Shown one piece after another: positions 12,493 through 24,500 of a stretch of 64,000 nucleotides of DNA. The stretch comes from Fremontodendron californicum (lineage: Eukaryota; Streptophyta; Magnoliopsida; Malvales; Malvaceae). The DNA lies in the NCBI GenBank assembly GCA_030761205.1, contig JAULJL010000002.1, positions 40,636,814 to 40,700,813 of the forward strand. Reading direction: 5' to 3'. Position 1 is the stretch's first letter. Every line of letters begins with the position of its first letter. The position numbers and the translations under genes were made by a program. The notes under the pieces are model-generated. The model was not told the DNA's origin. It made no database searches and saw only the letters and a program-made list of their open reading frames with translations.

Positions 12493-15230
12493 TTCATTAT
12501 TTAAAGAAGTACTAATAACTAAATTTCTCTCATCATATAAATTAATTGAAAAAGATACCCAATTCTTTAATTTAAAATATAGGGTTTTTTATTAAAAAAA
12601 AAAATATAGGTTATTTATTTCCATCTAGGTGGAAATGTTATTGGGGAAAAAGTCCGTACTAGCTAGTTTATGGAGTCGAGCATCCTTGGACAAGGCATTT
12701 TTAATGCCTTGAGGAACTGCTTAAAAGAATTGCTACGGAAAATGAGTGCATTGTCTCGTGACCACACTAATCTTTAATTATTGTAGCTTTTCAGATTTTA
12801 TATGCCCTTTGATTACTTGTAGTTATTATCAGATTGGGGGTCTCTTTTTGGGACTTTGCTTTAATTATTTATTATTATTCACAATAATTATAAATTATTT
12901 TATTTTAATATTAAAGTTTTTAACTGATTTTGATATCATAAATCAAGTGATTTCATCTCAATCAAAAAATAAAAGAATAAGAATATTTATACATTTATAA
13001 TTTTTTATTATTTAAAAATTTACAAAACTATCAACTTCTACCATAAAAATTACCTCAATAACTTTTAAAAAAATAAATAAATAAGTGTATCAAATTTTAG
13101 TTATAACATAAAAAACGTGACACTACTCTTTTATTTAGACTTGATAATTTTTATATCACGACTTTATTGGTAGATATATAATTGTTTAAAAATAAGATTA
13201 AATTCTGACAAAATTTAAATAACTTTTTATTAAATAATATATTTTGATCTTTAGATCCACATCTAAATGAAAGAGAAAAGGAAAAAGTTTGAAGTCCAAA
13301 TAAAATTTCATCCAAGTCCCTTGAACCTTGGATTCAATCTACTTATTATAGATCATGATAGACCAGACCTAGACATGATAATTCCAACTAAATTTTAATT
13401 AATTCTCTAATTGTTCTTTTTTGCTTTCCTGAAGTCTTTTAGTTGTTCTATTTTATTACCATCTTCATTCAATCACTCAAAAGTAAAAAATTTCCAAAGC
13501 TATAATTTTTTTCAACTATTCAATTCAGTCCCTGTTAAACAAGCTTTCCTACTTTAATTTTTGGCCAAAATCTAACTACTTGTTTAGACTGTGGTAATGA
13601 CCGTTGAGTTAATGTCATTATGGCTCCATTTGATAGAACGGTGAGATTCAATCGTAAAACATTACTCTCGAGTGGTGGGTGTCGATATCTCTCACTATAC
13701 TTTCAAAAATAACGTATGTCAATTCCTACTTTCATCTTTATATAAATATATAAGGAATTAAGGATTTGATTAACGGATGAATATAAATATAAATATAAAT
13801 ATCAATTAAAAATTATTTAATTATTTTTTTTGTATTTAATATTTATTTATTGAATTCAAAAAAATAATTCATTAATTATACTTTTCATTTTATAAATATC
13901 ATATTAATCAGTGTCATTAAACATTAATTAATATTTTTTAATATATAAATATATATTATATGTGTAATAATTTAAATTGAAACAGAGAAAATGAACATAA
14001 TGGATTGAGAATTTGAGATAAGACTGAAAAAGAAAATTGTTAAAATATGGTTATAATAATTTAACAATAATTAGAGAGCATTGCTAAGAACAGAAGAAGC
14101 AGAAACTTCTGAGTTTGGAAAGGAAAGTGAAAATTTTTCACTTTATTACTATAAAAAAGTTTAAAAGCTCTCCTTATTTCTTAAACATTGTAGTTTTTTT
14201 TTTTTTTACCGTCCCATAAACTTTATTACTATAAAAAAATTTCAAGAATTGGATAGTTATCAAATCTGTAAATCAAATGTATAATGGAGATGTATAAATA
14301 TTGATAAAGACTTTTCTTACTTTCTTATAGACATGGTTAGACATTATATTTAGGTAAATCTGGAAAGCAAGAAATGAGGACATATAAATTATAGGAATTT
14401 GCTAATAAGTGTTTTAAAGGCTTTTTTAAAAATTATTATATATAATAATATTTTCATTTAATATATTAAAAATAATAAATAAAATTATCAATTATTGTAT
14501 TTAATATAATATTATTATAAACATTATATTAATTAATTTTAAAAATTATCCTAAAAATATTGGTTAACAAAACCCTAAATTATAACTGCCTATTAAATTT
14601 AATGTCAAGGCTTCTTTATAGAAGTAAATCTACCCTTTTCTAAATATAGTAATTTTAAAAGTGTCTTGTGTAATGATATGCTCAAGAAAAAAAGAACATT
14701 TAAAAATGGGCAGAAACTGAAATGAAATCAAACATACTCCTTTAAATAAAATATTTTGCTAAGTGGCTTTAGAATATTTTTTAAAGTTAGTCAACATTCT
14801 ATTTATAAGAATAATATTGTATTAAATGTATTATTTAATAATTTTATTTATTATTTTTAATATATTAAATAAAAATATTATTATATATAATAATTTTAAA
14901 AAATACTTTTAAGACATTTTTTAACAAAATTCTTAAATAAATTATCAATCAATGTATAAAGAAAAGTTAATATCCTGAATTGTTAAATTTATTTTTATTG
15001 GAAGAGAGAGAGGGTTTGGGGTTTGGTTGTAAATGCGGGTCTGGCCATGGCCCAAAACTTTCAGGACATATTTCAGAATGAGAGTGAAAGCTTCAGCAGA
15101 AAAGAACAATATAATAAAAACTCCATAAAGCCAAGTTGCTGCTTGTTCTTTACTCAAGAAAGAGAAACTCAATAAAAACAAAGGAAACTGAGTCTGAGAC
15201 AGAAAAAAAAAAAAAAAAAACCTACGCATC
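12493..15230. other. AT-rich gene gap, no gene seen
   Basis: The stretch is almost wholly A/T with many short homopolymers. Reading frames of 60-130 residues occur by chance and show leucine/isoleucine/phenylalanine-rich nonsense without splice context. Confidence 0.55.
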
Positions 15231-15440
15231 TTTAGAATATTCGATAATTTTAGACACAATATAATTATATGATATAAAAAAATAATTAAAATATAATATA
15301 AAATATAATACGCATAAAAAATAATACGAATATCACATAAATACACAAATATATTAAAAATAAATTATTAATTATCAAAATTTATATAAATATATAATAC
15401 ACAATTAAAATACACAAAAAAAAAAAATAATAATAATACT
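15231..15440 (+). repeat. Dispersed AT-rich repeat family, copy C
   Basis: Shares TTTAGACACAATATAATTAT, AATACACAAATATATTAAAA and ATCAAAATTTATATAAATAT in the family order. It lies about 250 bp upstream of the B-box gene. Confidence 0.6.
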
Positions 15441-15658
15441 AAGATTGGCAGTTCTAATCTAGAGCTTTCTTGAAAGTCAGATAGAGTTAAAGATCCCTGA
15501 ACTTAGCTGTTTATCTCATTGCCCGCCCCATACGCCCATGATACTTTTGTCTGCATTCCTTTTTCAGTTTCCACTCACCAGCCTTTTTATATCGAAGCCT
15601 TTGAGGACAAATCAGAAGCGAAATCGAAAAAAGAAAAGAGTAGCAGTAGGTAGCTGCA

Positions 15659-15673
15659 GAGAGAGAGAGAGAG
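15659..15673 (+). repeat. GA microsatellite in the B-box gene leader
   Basis: A short (GA)n run lies just upstream of the ATG at 15688. A TATA-like TTTTTATATCG is at about 15584-15594, so the GA run is probably in the 5' leader. Confidence 0.5.
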
Positions 15674-15687
15674 GAAATTAATTAACG

Positions 15688-16688
15688 ATGAAGATTTGGT
15701 GCGATGTGTGCGACAAAGAAGAAGCCATTGTCTTCTGCTCTGCTGATGAAGCTGCTCTTTGTGAAGGCTGTGATCGTCGAGTTCACCATGCAAACAAGCT
15801 TGTTAGCAAACACTCTCGTTTCTCTCTTCTCCACCCATCTTTCAAAGAATCCCCACTTTGTGACATTTGTCAGGTAATTAATTAACCCTTTTCTCTTTAC
15901 TATATATATCATTCACTTTATAATTTGATTAAATAAACTTCTGAGAAAAAAGGGAGAATTCTGGGTTTTAGTTTTTATATTCAATCTTGCAGGAGAGACG
16001 TGCGTTTCTTTTTTGTCAAGAAGATAGAGCAATTTTTTGTAGAGAATGTGACCTTCCAATTCACAGAGCCAATGAAAATACCCAGAAACACAACAGGTTT
16101 CTTCTTACGGGTGTTAAGCTCTCTTCTTCTACTTCTTCCCCTTCTTTAAACCCAACTTCATCCACCTCTAATGGCTATGCTGAAACTATTGACTCTGAGA
16201 CTAAAAGTACTTCTTCCCAGTCTTCCAAGAGATTCCCTTCAGTTTCTAATAATGAAAACTTCAGTTCTCCTTTAATTGAGACACCATTGCCTTCAACAAC
16301 TTACAAGGTTGAAGATAATGCTTCAATTTCAACAAGCAGTGTATCAGAGTTGTTGATGGAAACGTTACCAGGTTGGCGTGTGGACGATTTTCTTGAGCCT
16401 TCATCTGCTGCCAATGGTTTCTGTAAGGTTTACATCTAGAATTATTAAGGTTTAAAGTTTTTGGTAGTTGTGACCTTATCAAGGACCCTTTTTTTATAAT
16501 GTTTATTTATATATGGGACTAATTTCATGCAGACTTTTGAGCAATTATTACCAGTGAAGGGACGAGATTTTGAGAATAATATGACTTCATTTTCATATGA
16601 AGAAATTTGGGTACCTGAAGTTTCTCCTCCTCATTCTCCTCAGCTTAATTTTTCTTTTTATTCCTCGAAAATCGAAATGATAGGGTAG
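15688..16688 (+). CDS. Double B-box zinc-finger protein, BBX20/21 type
   Basis: Three exons, 15688-15873, 15993-16427 and 16533-16688, encode 258 residues. The first B-box (residues about 1-47) reads MKIWCDVCDKEEAIVFCSAD...CEGCDRRVHHANKL; the second (about 57-100) reads CDICQERRAFLFCQEDRAIF...CRECDLPIHRANENTQKHNR. Both keep the Cys/His/Asp zinc ligands. A Ser-rich linker follows, then SELLMETLPGWRVDDFLEPS, the conserved motif of the BBX20-22 group. There is no CCT domain. Such proteins are nuclear regulators of light and brassinosteroid responses, working with HY5 and related factors. The frame ends at TAG 16686; the sequence downstream still resembles the lost family C-terminus in shifted frames (see findings). 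The gene neighbours a KIN-7 kinesin, as BBX20 does in Arabidopsis. Alternative: BBX21/22. Confidence 0.88.
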
Positions 16689-16830
16689 ATGGATTCAAGA
16701 AAGTTTAAAGAGGCAAACGTTTTGAATTTTGGCTGTGGAAGGAATGGAACGATGATGAAAGTTTTTCTGGTTCCTCAAATCAGCTTTTCCTCTCTCTTAA
16801 GAAATCCAGACACTTTGGGTACAAATCCGT
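16689..16830 (+). pseudogene. Decayed C-terminal coding tail of the B-box gene
   Basis: Directly after the TAG, the same frame reads KFKEANVLNFGCGR and later FLVPQIS, while a second frame reads KEWNDDES and then KKSRHFGY. Together these resemble the W-x-DD...F-x-VPQIS...K-R-S-R tail of BBX20-22 proteins, split by one stop and at least two frame changes. It is probably now part of the 3' UTR. Confidence 0.55.
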
Positions 16831-17374
16831 GTTCAAGCTGGAGAGAGAGAATGTCCATATGGAATGTTTGTTCAATCCGTTTGTCTTTGAATCAGGGTAG
16901 TTTTATTTTTTCCTTTATTTTTCAGCGATTTTCTCGTTGTTCTACTGGGTATTTATTTTTGCTACTTTATGTAATTTATCAATACGTTCCAAGAAAACAG
17001 AGAGTTTCGTTTTCCTCCATTGACCTTTATTATATCTCTTGAATACGAACCCAAGATTCAAAACTCTCAAAACAGCTATTTTTAATGTTCATATCCTGAA
17101 TTATCCAAAATAAAATAAAATGTTGACATCCTGGTAAAGGTGCGGGAGTGAGGTGAGGATTGCTTTCGGTCAAAAATAGACTTGATAATAGTATAAATAT
17201 GTGTAAAATAAATTATTAAATATGTTCAAATTTTAATCACAAATACAATATTTATATTAAACATATCATATTTATTATATAATTTTTATATTTTATTAAA
17301 TAAATAATATTATATTTTCGTATCGTATTTAAAATTAAAATATAATAAAAAGAAATAAGTTCAACCTTAAATTT

Positions 17375-17620
17375 AGACCTGACAATATTAGACACGACAT
17401 AATTATATGACATAAACACGACACGAAAAAAATAACTAAAAACATGATACAAAAAAATAATACAAACACGACACGAATACACGAATATTTTAAAATCTAT
17501 ATAATACAAATTTTTAATATTTCAAAATTTATATAAATATAAAATACCTTAAATACGATTATAATACAATAAAATACACAAACACAACACAAATACACAA
17601 ATTATCACGTCTACTTAAAC
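17375..17620 (+). repeat. Dispersed AT-rich repeat family, copy D
   Basis: The clearest copy, about 245 bp. It opens TTAGACCTGACAATATTAGA and closes AAATTATCACGTCTA, a weak inverted repeat (TAGACSTGAYAAT). It contains several ACACGA repeats. Confidence 0.7.
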
Positions 17621-18265
17621 TAAACCTCGAAATACAGTTACATTTTTCGTTCTGCTTTCACGTTTATAATCCTTAAAAAACCAAAAAAAAAAAAAGTAAC
17701 AAGACTACTAATTTAAGTCCACTAGCATAGAACAAATGAATGATTCCAAGAAAGTGACCAAATTCATCCTCGGCACTTTTTTTTTTTCCTTTCTAACAAG
17801 AAGAGCGTCTTGACTTGCGAACAAAAAAAACATTTTATAAATTCCCACGGCATGAAGAATTGAAGCGTAAATCGTTTCTGTACATAACAATTGAAAATTG
17901 AAAGTTTAAAAAGACAGATCACAACCTTTGCTAAAACAGAGCAACATCTTGTATCTGAATTTTTGGATGTAGTGATTTTACCCTTTTTTTTTTTTTTTAC
18001 TTTTCTTAAATCTTTTTAACCTTAATCTCTTCTTATTTTTACAGCCTTTTCAGTGAGTGGAGAACAAACTATTGATATACCTTTTTAAACAGTTACATAC
18101 AGACAAACTAATCAAAGAATTACACCCGCTTATCAAATTGAAAATATCAAACAGACGAACCCTGCAAATGGAAAAGATTAAAAAATGTCAATATTTCATG
18201 ATCTGAACAGCTTTTCTCAATGTGGGATAGTACATCAAGAAGCGCAATAATCAGACTTTCTTCAT

Positions 18266-18440
18266 TCTATCTATACCTGACAATTTGTGTATTTTCTCGT
18301 ATCATAATCGTGTTTAAAATATTTTATATTTATATAAATTTTGACATGTTAATAATTTATATTATATAAATTTTGATATGTTCGTGCATTCATATCATGT
18401 CCGTGTTTCTTATCGTGTTTTAATTATTTTTTTACTATCC
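18266..18440 (-). repeat. Dispersed AT-rich repeat family, copy E
   Basis: Inverted relative to copy D. It opens TATACCTGACAATTTGTGTA and carries TTTATATAAATTTTGACATG, TTATATTATATAAATTTTGA and repeated CGTGTTT blocks. Confidence 0.65.
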
Positions 18441-18535
18441 AATTTATTTCAGAATAAAAGATTGAGTGAGATACTACTAAAAATAGAAAAGGATTAATTT
18501 GCGTGACCTTAATTAGGAGGGTATAAATAGCTGTA

Positions 18536-21500
18536 TCAAGAAGTGAATGCAAAAAGCCTGTCCGCAATCTTTGTGCGACATATTGGACACTCGGAACAAG
18601 CAAGCGAGCAAGATTTACATACTGCAAAAAGCGAAACACAAGCATTTTTAAAAATAGTTGATAAGCGCTAAAGTGCAAAAGTTCAGTATGGCTTAGAAAA
18701 TGACTTACAACAAAAATGCCGACAAGGGAGAAGAATTGCTGCAGTTGGTGATTCGAAACATACTTTACACACATGGGAATTGGCATCTCCATTTCCAAGG
18801 GATTTGAGCTCTTTTTCCTTCATCTCTTTCATTCGGGCCTGTAAGTATTAAAGACATTAAGTTGCAGTGGTCTATGCAAAACCATTAACTTCCAGAAATA
18901 ATGTGATTATGGCCATGGAATAATCATATAGAGCAGGCTGCCAGGCTCTTTAAGAAATGTTTTATGTCTCCCATTAATGAATCAACCATAAGCTCCTAAG
19001 CCTATAGACATTAGCAATATTATTCAATTATGCACGATATACTTTCAGACTATGTTGCTCCGACTCTTCATTTTTCTTTAAGTACCCGTGTCGGACACCA
19101 ATGTCCTATACATATCCGGACATGGGTATGGGGATATGATCCTCCAAGGGCTCTCCAAGTACATGGAAATCTTGGAAAAAATTGAACATACCTGTGTCCG
19201 ACATCACACAGAGTCCGAGTAACATAGCTTTCAGAATTCTAAACTTAACTGTATGATTTGATAAGTATAAGAAAAAAACACAATAACTACTGCTTAGTAT
19301 CTAGTGTTTACAGATGCAATGAAGGTCCCTGATCTATGGGGTTTGATCTCACCCAAGCAAGACTGAGTTTAGTTCTAAAACAGGAACAAACATGCCATAT
19401 ATCAGAAAATCTTAAAACAGCATATAAGTGAGGAGTAGAGTGAAGGAAATGACCAGTGGGGGACATGAAAAACTGAAGTCAGCACAAAGATGCAGTACTT
19501 GAAAAGTATGTACAGGAACAAACCTTCAGGCGAACAACCAGGGGTTCTTCCTTAGGTATTTCATTAGCAGGTTTTGATGACACTTCTGAAACTTGTCTCT
19601 CTTTCAGGATATTGTTACTCTCAAACTCAATGTTGTTTGCTTTTGCATCATCAACATTATCCATACCATTACTATGCTGCTTATCTGTATTACTCTCAGG
19701 TGTAGCAGCTCCCTCTTTCTTCAACTTAGCAACAAGCACCCACATGTTAGCTAAATCATTCTCCAGAGCTTCCTCCCTCTTCTTTGCTTCTTCAACATTT
19801 TTCCTGTATTCATTTTCTATGAATTCCTTCTCAGCTAGTGCAGCTTCAAGAGCTGCCTCCCGTTGTTTCCTAGCCTGCAGTTCCATCTTTAGATCATCTA
19901 GATCAAGATTCCATGACTCAAAGTTATCACCAGCTGCTCCAGAAAGGTCATGAGAGCGGCCAGAGAGCCGCCCCTTCCTCCCAAGTCTCGTGCTGTCACT
20001 ATACTTGCGGTTGACACCATTGACGGTTTGATTAGCAGAACCTCTAGAGTGTGCCAACTCTCTAGCAGCCAATAATTCCTTATCCAGTTTTACATTCTGT
20101 ACTGAGAGCTTGGTCACCTCACCAGCCAAATTCTTTAACTCAACAGCAGCAGCAGACGCCAATTCTTTCGCATATGAAGCTTCTTCAGCCAGTTTTTGGT
20201 TTTGGACACGCAACCCACTGTTCTCCTCTGAAAGCAGCACCTGTTCTAGTTTTAGTTTTTCATTGTCAATCTCCTGCATAGATAAGCACAACTTAGATCA
20301 GTTCAAAGGTGCAAGGAAGACAAAGGACTATGCTAAAGACAACCAAATATTTTCTCTTAACCTGTGGATGCTATTATATTATATAATTAACTATGTAAAG
20401 GCACATCATCTTAATACATCTGCATACCTTCATCAAAATTTAAATTTTTATGACAGAAGAAAAACTGTCTTTAATAGGTGGTGTACCTTACAATTTCATA
20501 AAAAGGGTCTTAAAATCTACCAAAAGTGCTCTACTGATTTAGGGGTAAGAAGTAGAAGCAAAATTCACTAGGAGAAAAAAGCAGAGAAATGCTTAAAAGA
20601 TATTGCATGCCATTTACACCAAGATATCAAATGGCGTTGCAAACTGTAGTTGCAACTTGCAACCATTATGCTTTGAATTGTGCTAAACAGTCCCAAGGTA
20701 TATGAAACAAAAGAGACAAGTAATTGATTACCACATGAATTAAATGACTTTTTTTGCAATTATCATAGAGGTGAGTTCAGGCGGAGGCATGTTGGTAATA
20801 TTTATAAGAATAGGAAATATTACTACATGCAAATAAAGCAGTTAAGCCCAAAACTTGTGACAACAGAAAATTAAAACCATTAAGAGTTAGACAATCCCAG
20901 CAATAAGTATTTACCTGACATTGAACCTTTTTTCTTAACTCCTTAGCATATTCTTCAGATATTCCCTGTTCAGAAGATAATGATAATTTGTCACCAGAGA
21001 GAGATGCCAACCGCTGCTCCAGGAGATTCACCTTCTCCTGCAATTCCTCATTCTCAGAACACTGCCAACAACCAAAACCATAAGTGAAAAATAGTTCCAT
21101 AATTATAAATGGAGGAGAAACTATCAACAGGTACAATATATTTGATTTAATAAAGAATCTAGCAGACCTAAAGAAGGACCAAATGCTACACTAAAATTTA
21201 TATATTAGTGATAATGTCATTTTATGAATGGAGGAAAAAAGACATCAAGCACAAGGCTTTCACCTTGTTCTGCAGTTGTTCTTGGAGGATACGATTATCT
21301 GCTGATTTTATCTGTATCAAGGAGAAGAATCAACTTGATTACACAATCAACATAAAGAATCACTGTTTAACAAGCCTTAATCAATGGTGAAACAGTGCCC
21401 ATCAAATGTCCTTCAACTCCATAAATCAGAAGAATGGAACCAAATCACTCACCTCCAGCTCAAAACTCTTTTCATTACACTGGGTCATCAATCTCATAAC

Positions 21501-24500
21501 TGTCTGTTGCAACAAGAAAGCATTTAGAATTAATTAAGCGAATGCCAAAGGCAATAAAGCCTTAACAAATAATTTAACATAAGTTTGAAAATATCAGTAT
21601 AAACAACAGTATCATAAACAGGATGACAACACTACCTGCTGCATATCAACAGATGATGCATTAGCAATTGAAGATTCACCGCTCTCAATTACGCGCTGCT
21701 CTAACACCCTCATTTGCCTCCTCTTTTCTTGAATCTCTCTTTCCAAATTCTGAATCTGTGTGTAGAAAAAACACCCACATAAGGACCTTAAGAAAAAATA
21801 TGCAAATTTACTATTGAGTAGATAGATACTGGAAATACAAGTAAGAACTGAAAGTTTAGTCTAGATAATACTCCCCTTTGCATTATTAGATTTAAACTTA
21901 ATCTTATAACCTCATGGACATCCAGATAATATTAAAATTTATAAATAGACTGGAGAGTGAGTATTAATAATAGATCAGTACAATCTTTCTTTTTTGCCCT
22001 AGAAAAATAAGTTTACCTAGAATACCAACAAAACCCCCCAATTCATCCAGCCACAGGAACATCCATTGGTACTGCCTCTGAAATATCATGTGCTATGGAT
22101 GTAAGACATAGGAAAAGGGTACCTGAGTTTTTGAGCTATCAGGATCATTTACAGACTGGTCCACCAGGCGTTTCAGGGTACTGGTGCTAAATGCAATCTC
22201 TCCAGCAAGCATCTTAACTTGCTCAACAAGAAGGTCCATCTGATCTGATGTCATCCCACCCTATAACCACAGAAGTGTTAGCTTTTATCATTACATTATC
22301 AACAACAATCGAGGAAAATTAGAAAGATTGATATCAATGAGGAAGGCAGTTCTGATTTGTGATTCCATGAAGCAATAATGGAGTATGGTATGTTATTATA
22401 TTATGATTTGTAAGAATATCTTCGCACAAAACTGTGTATTGGTGGCCGGGGATGCCAAATTTCAACTGCAGATAGCTAAATTGGAAAAGGAAACAAAGCG
22501 GAATAGAGTAAGAGAGTCAAACTACTCTCTGCCCCTTGATGAAATGATGCTCCTCCACCAAAGTATAAATTTCGAAAAGGGTAACTTAAAAGAAGACTGA
22601 AAAGGAATACGCCTGATGATTTTCACACATTCTATTGCCTAATGTTAGCAAGACCTGTTTATAGCACATTCATATATTATATTCCCCTAAAAAATTTAAC
22701 CAAATAGGTCTAAAGGCACATCTTTTTGGAGGCTACACTAAAGGAGAACCAAAGAGACTTAAAACCATTATAAAAAGTAAATAAAAAACAAAATGAAATA
22801 AAAGAAGATGGAGAGGATGAAATTTCAGCCATAATTATGAGGATCTAAGCCCATCCAACTGTCAAGTTAGAATGACAGAAATTCAATAAAGGAAAATACA
22901 AGGAATCCTTTCGACAAAACATAATACAATGAGATTTTAAAAGGTGGAAATAAATGAAACAAGTGAAACATACTGCCAGCAGTTTAGTCCCACTAATACG
23001 TTCACCCGCTTGAGTTGACTCAGTGACAGTACTGCTAGTTGGTGAAAGCTCATCATTCCTCCTGCTGGAGGATCTTCGGTGTTTAAACTCATAAGATGGA
23101 TCAGAAGCAAGCACTGCAAGCGATGATAGAGAATCTTTTTTATTTTCACTATCTATACCATCATCCTGTACATCCAGTTTCTGATCAAGGAAAAGTGCAA
23201 AAAATTAACATCATAATCATGTTACTAGATGGAACCAAGACCTACAAAAAGGTCTCATGACTAGATAATACAGTCACTAAAGAAAAGCGGACACAGATAG
23301 TAAAACTCAGTAACAGAGATATACGATATAGAGAAACAGATGCATAGATGAAGTATCAACACTCAAATTTCCAGGTTATAGAACATATTTTGTTTCACCT
23401 TTTTTTCATCATTTTGGGCCATTGGCGCTTTCCTGTGAAATAGATATAGATATACATAGAGACGTGTGTGCTTGTCTAGACTATTCATGTAGTCTTACTT
23501 CTTCAACCATCAGTATAAAAGAATCACGCTTTTTGTTTGACCTATTTATGATAAAAACTTACATCATCTTCACCAACAGAATGACTCCTTTGATGAGTTG
23601 GTATATCACTCAAACATCCAGGAATGGTATTTTTGGTAGAAACAAGTATAAGCTTGGTAAGCCTTTGGATTCTGCTCATCAAAGCAGCTTTGGCTTCCTC
23701 TTCTTCCTCTAATCTTGATTGCATTTTCACCTGACCTTCCTCCAACTGTGCCACACAACATATAGCATGAAGAATACGGTAAATAGTTGTGCCATCAAAT
23801 AGAACAATATGACTGTGGAAGGAAAATGCCAAACCTGTTGCCTTAAGATCATAAGTTCTTCATGATTAACACCAACAACCATTCCCTCCCTTAGCTGATC
23901 AAGTTCTTGTTTGAGGACTGAAATTTCTTTTTGATACTTCTTAATCAATGATTTTTCATCAATAATCTGGAAATGATTTAGTTTTGAAAGCAGCATAAGA
24001 TTGGGTCTTAAATATATATCAGTATAACTAGCCAATAGAAATAACGCTGAGGCTATAGATACCTTATTACGAGAGGCGTAGATTTCCACTCGCTTTGCCC
24101 TGCTCGCAAACTTCAGGGTATTATGAGTTTCCTCCATATTACTAGATGCAGGTGTAACTGTGCAAATAAGCTGTAATTTAAAGAAAAAATTGCAAAATAG
24201 ATAAATAACTTTAAGTCACGTATTGATAAGAATACATAATAGCAGACAAAAATTACATAATAAGATTAGAGAAATAAATGAAAGATAGAGGAAAATGAAG
24301 ATTTTTTGTTGGAGGGAGGTAAAATCCTATGAACCAATAATAATATTAGCACATAATGCCCGGTGACAAATAAGATATACTGATCAACTCACCGAAACAT
24401 GTCCATGCCCACTTAGTGAAGATTGCAAAAGGCGGGTAAGCTTGGAGTCTCGATATGGAACATGGGATGCTTTTCCTTCACTTAACTTTCCTATTACCTT

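Larger units (their letters stand above)
17045..18535. other. Gene gap between the B-box gene and the kinesin 3' end
   Basis: The two genes converge here. The gap holds two dispersed-repeat copies (17375-17620 and 18266-18440) in opposite orientation, plus A/T-rich filler. No gene is seen. Confidence 0.6.

Noticed and set aside
14945..15346. 133-codon minus-strand frame
   Set aside because: Composed of Phe/Ile/Leu/Tyr from A/T runs and overlapping a dispersed repeat; no protein-like features.
22385..22600. 71-codon plus-strand frame inside the kinesin gene
   Set aside because: It lies antisense within an intron between well-defined coding exons, with no recognisable motif.
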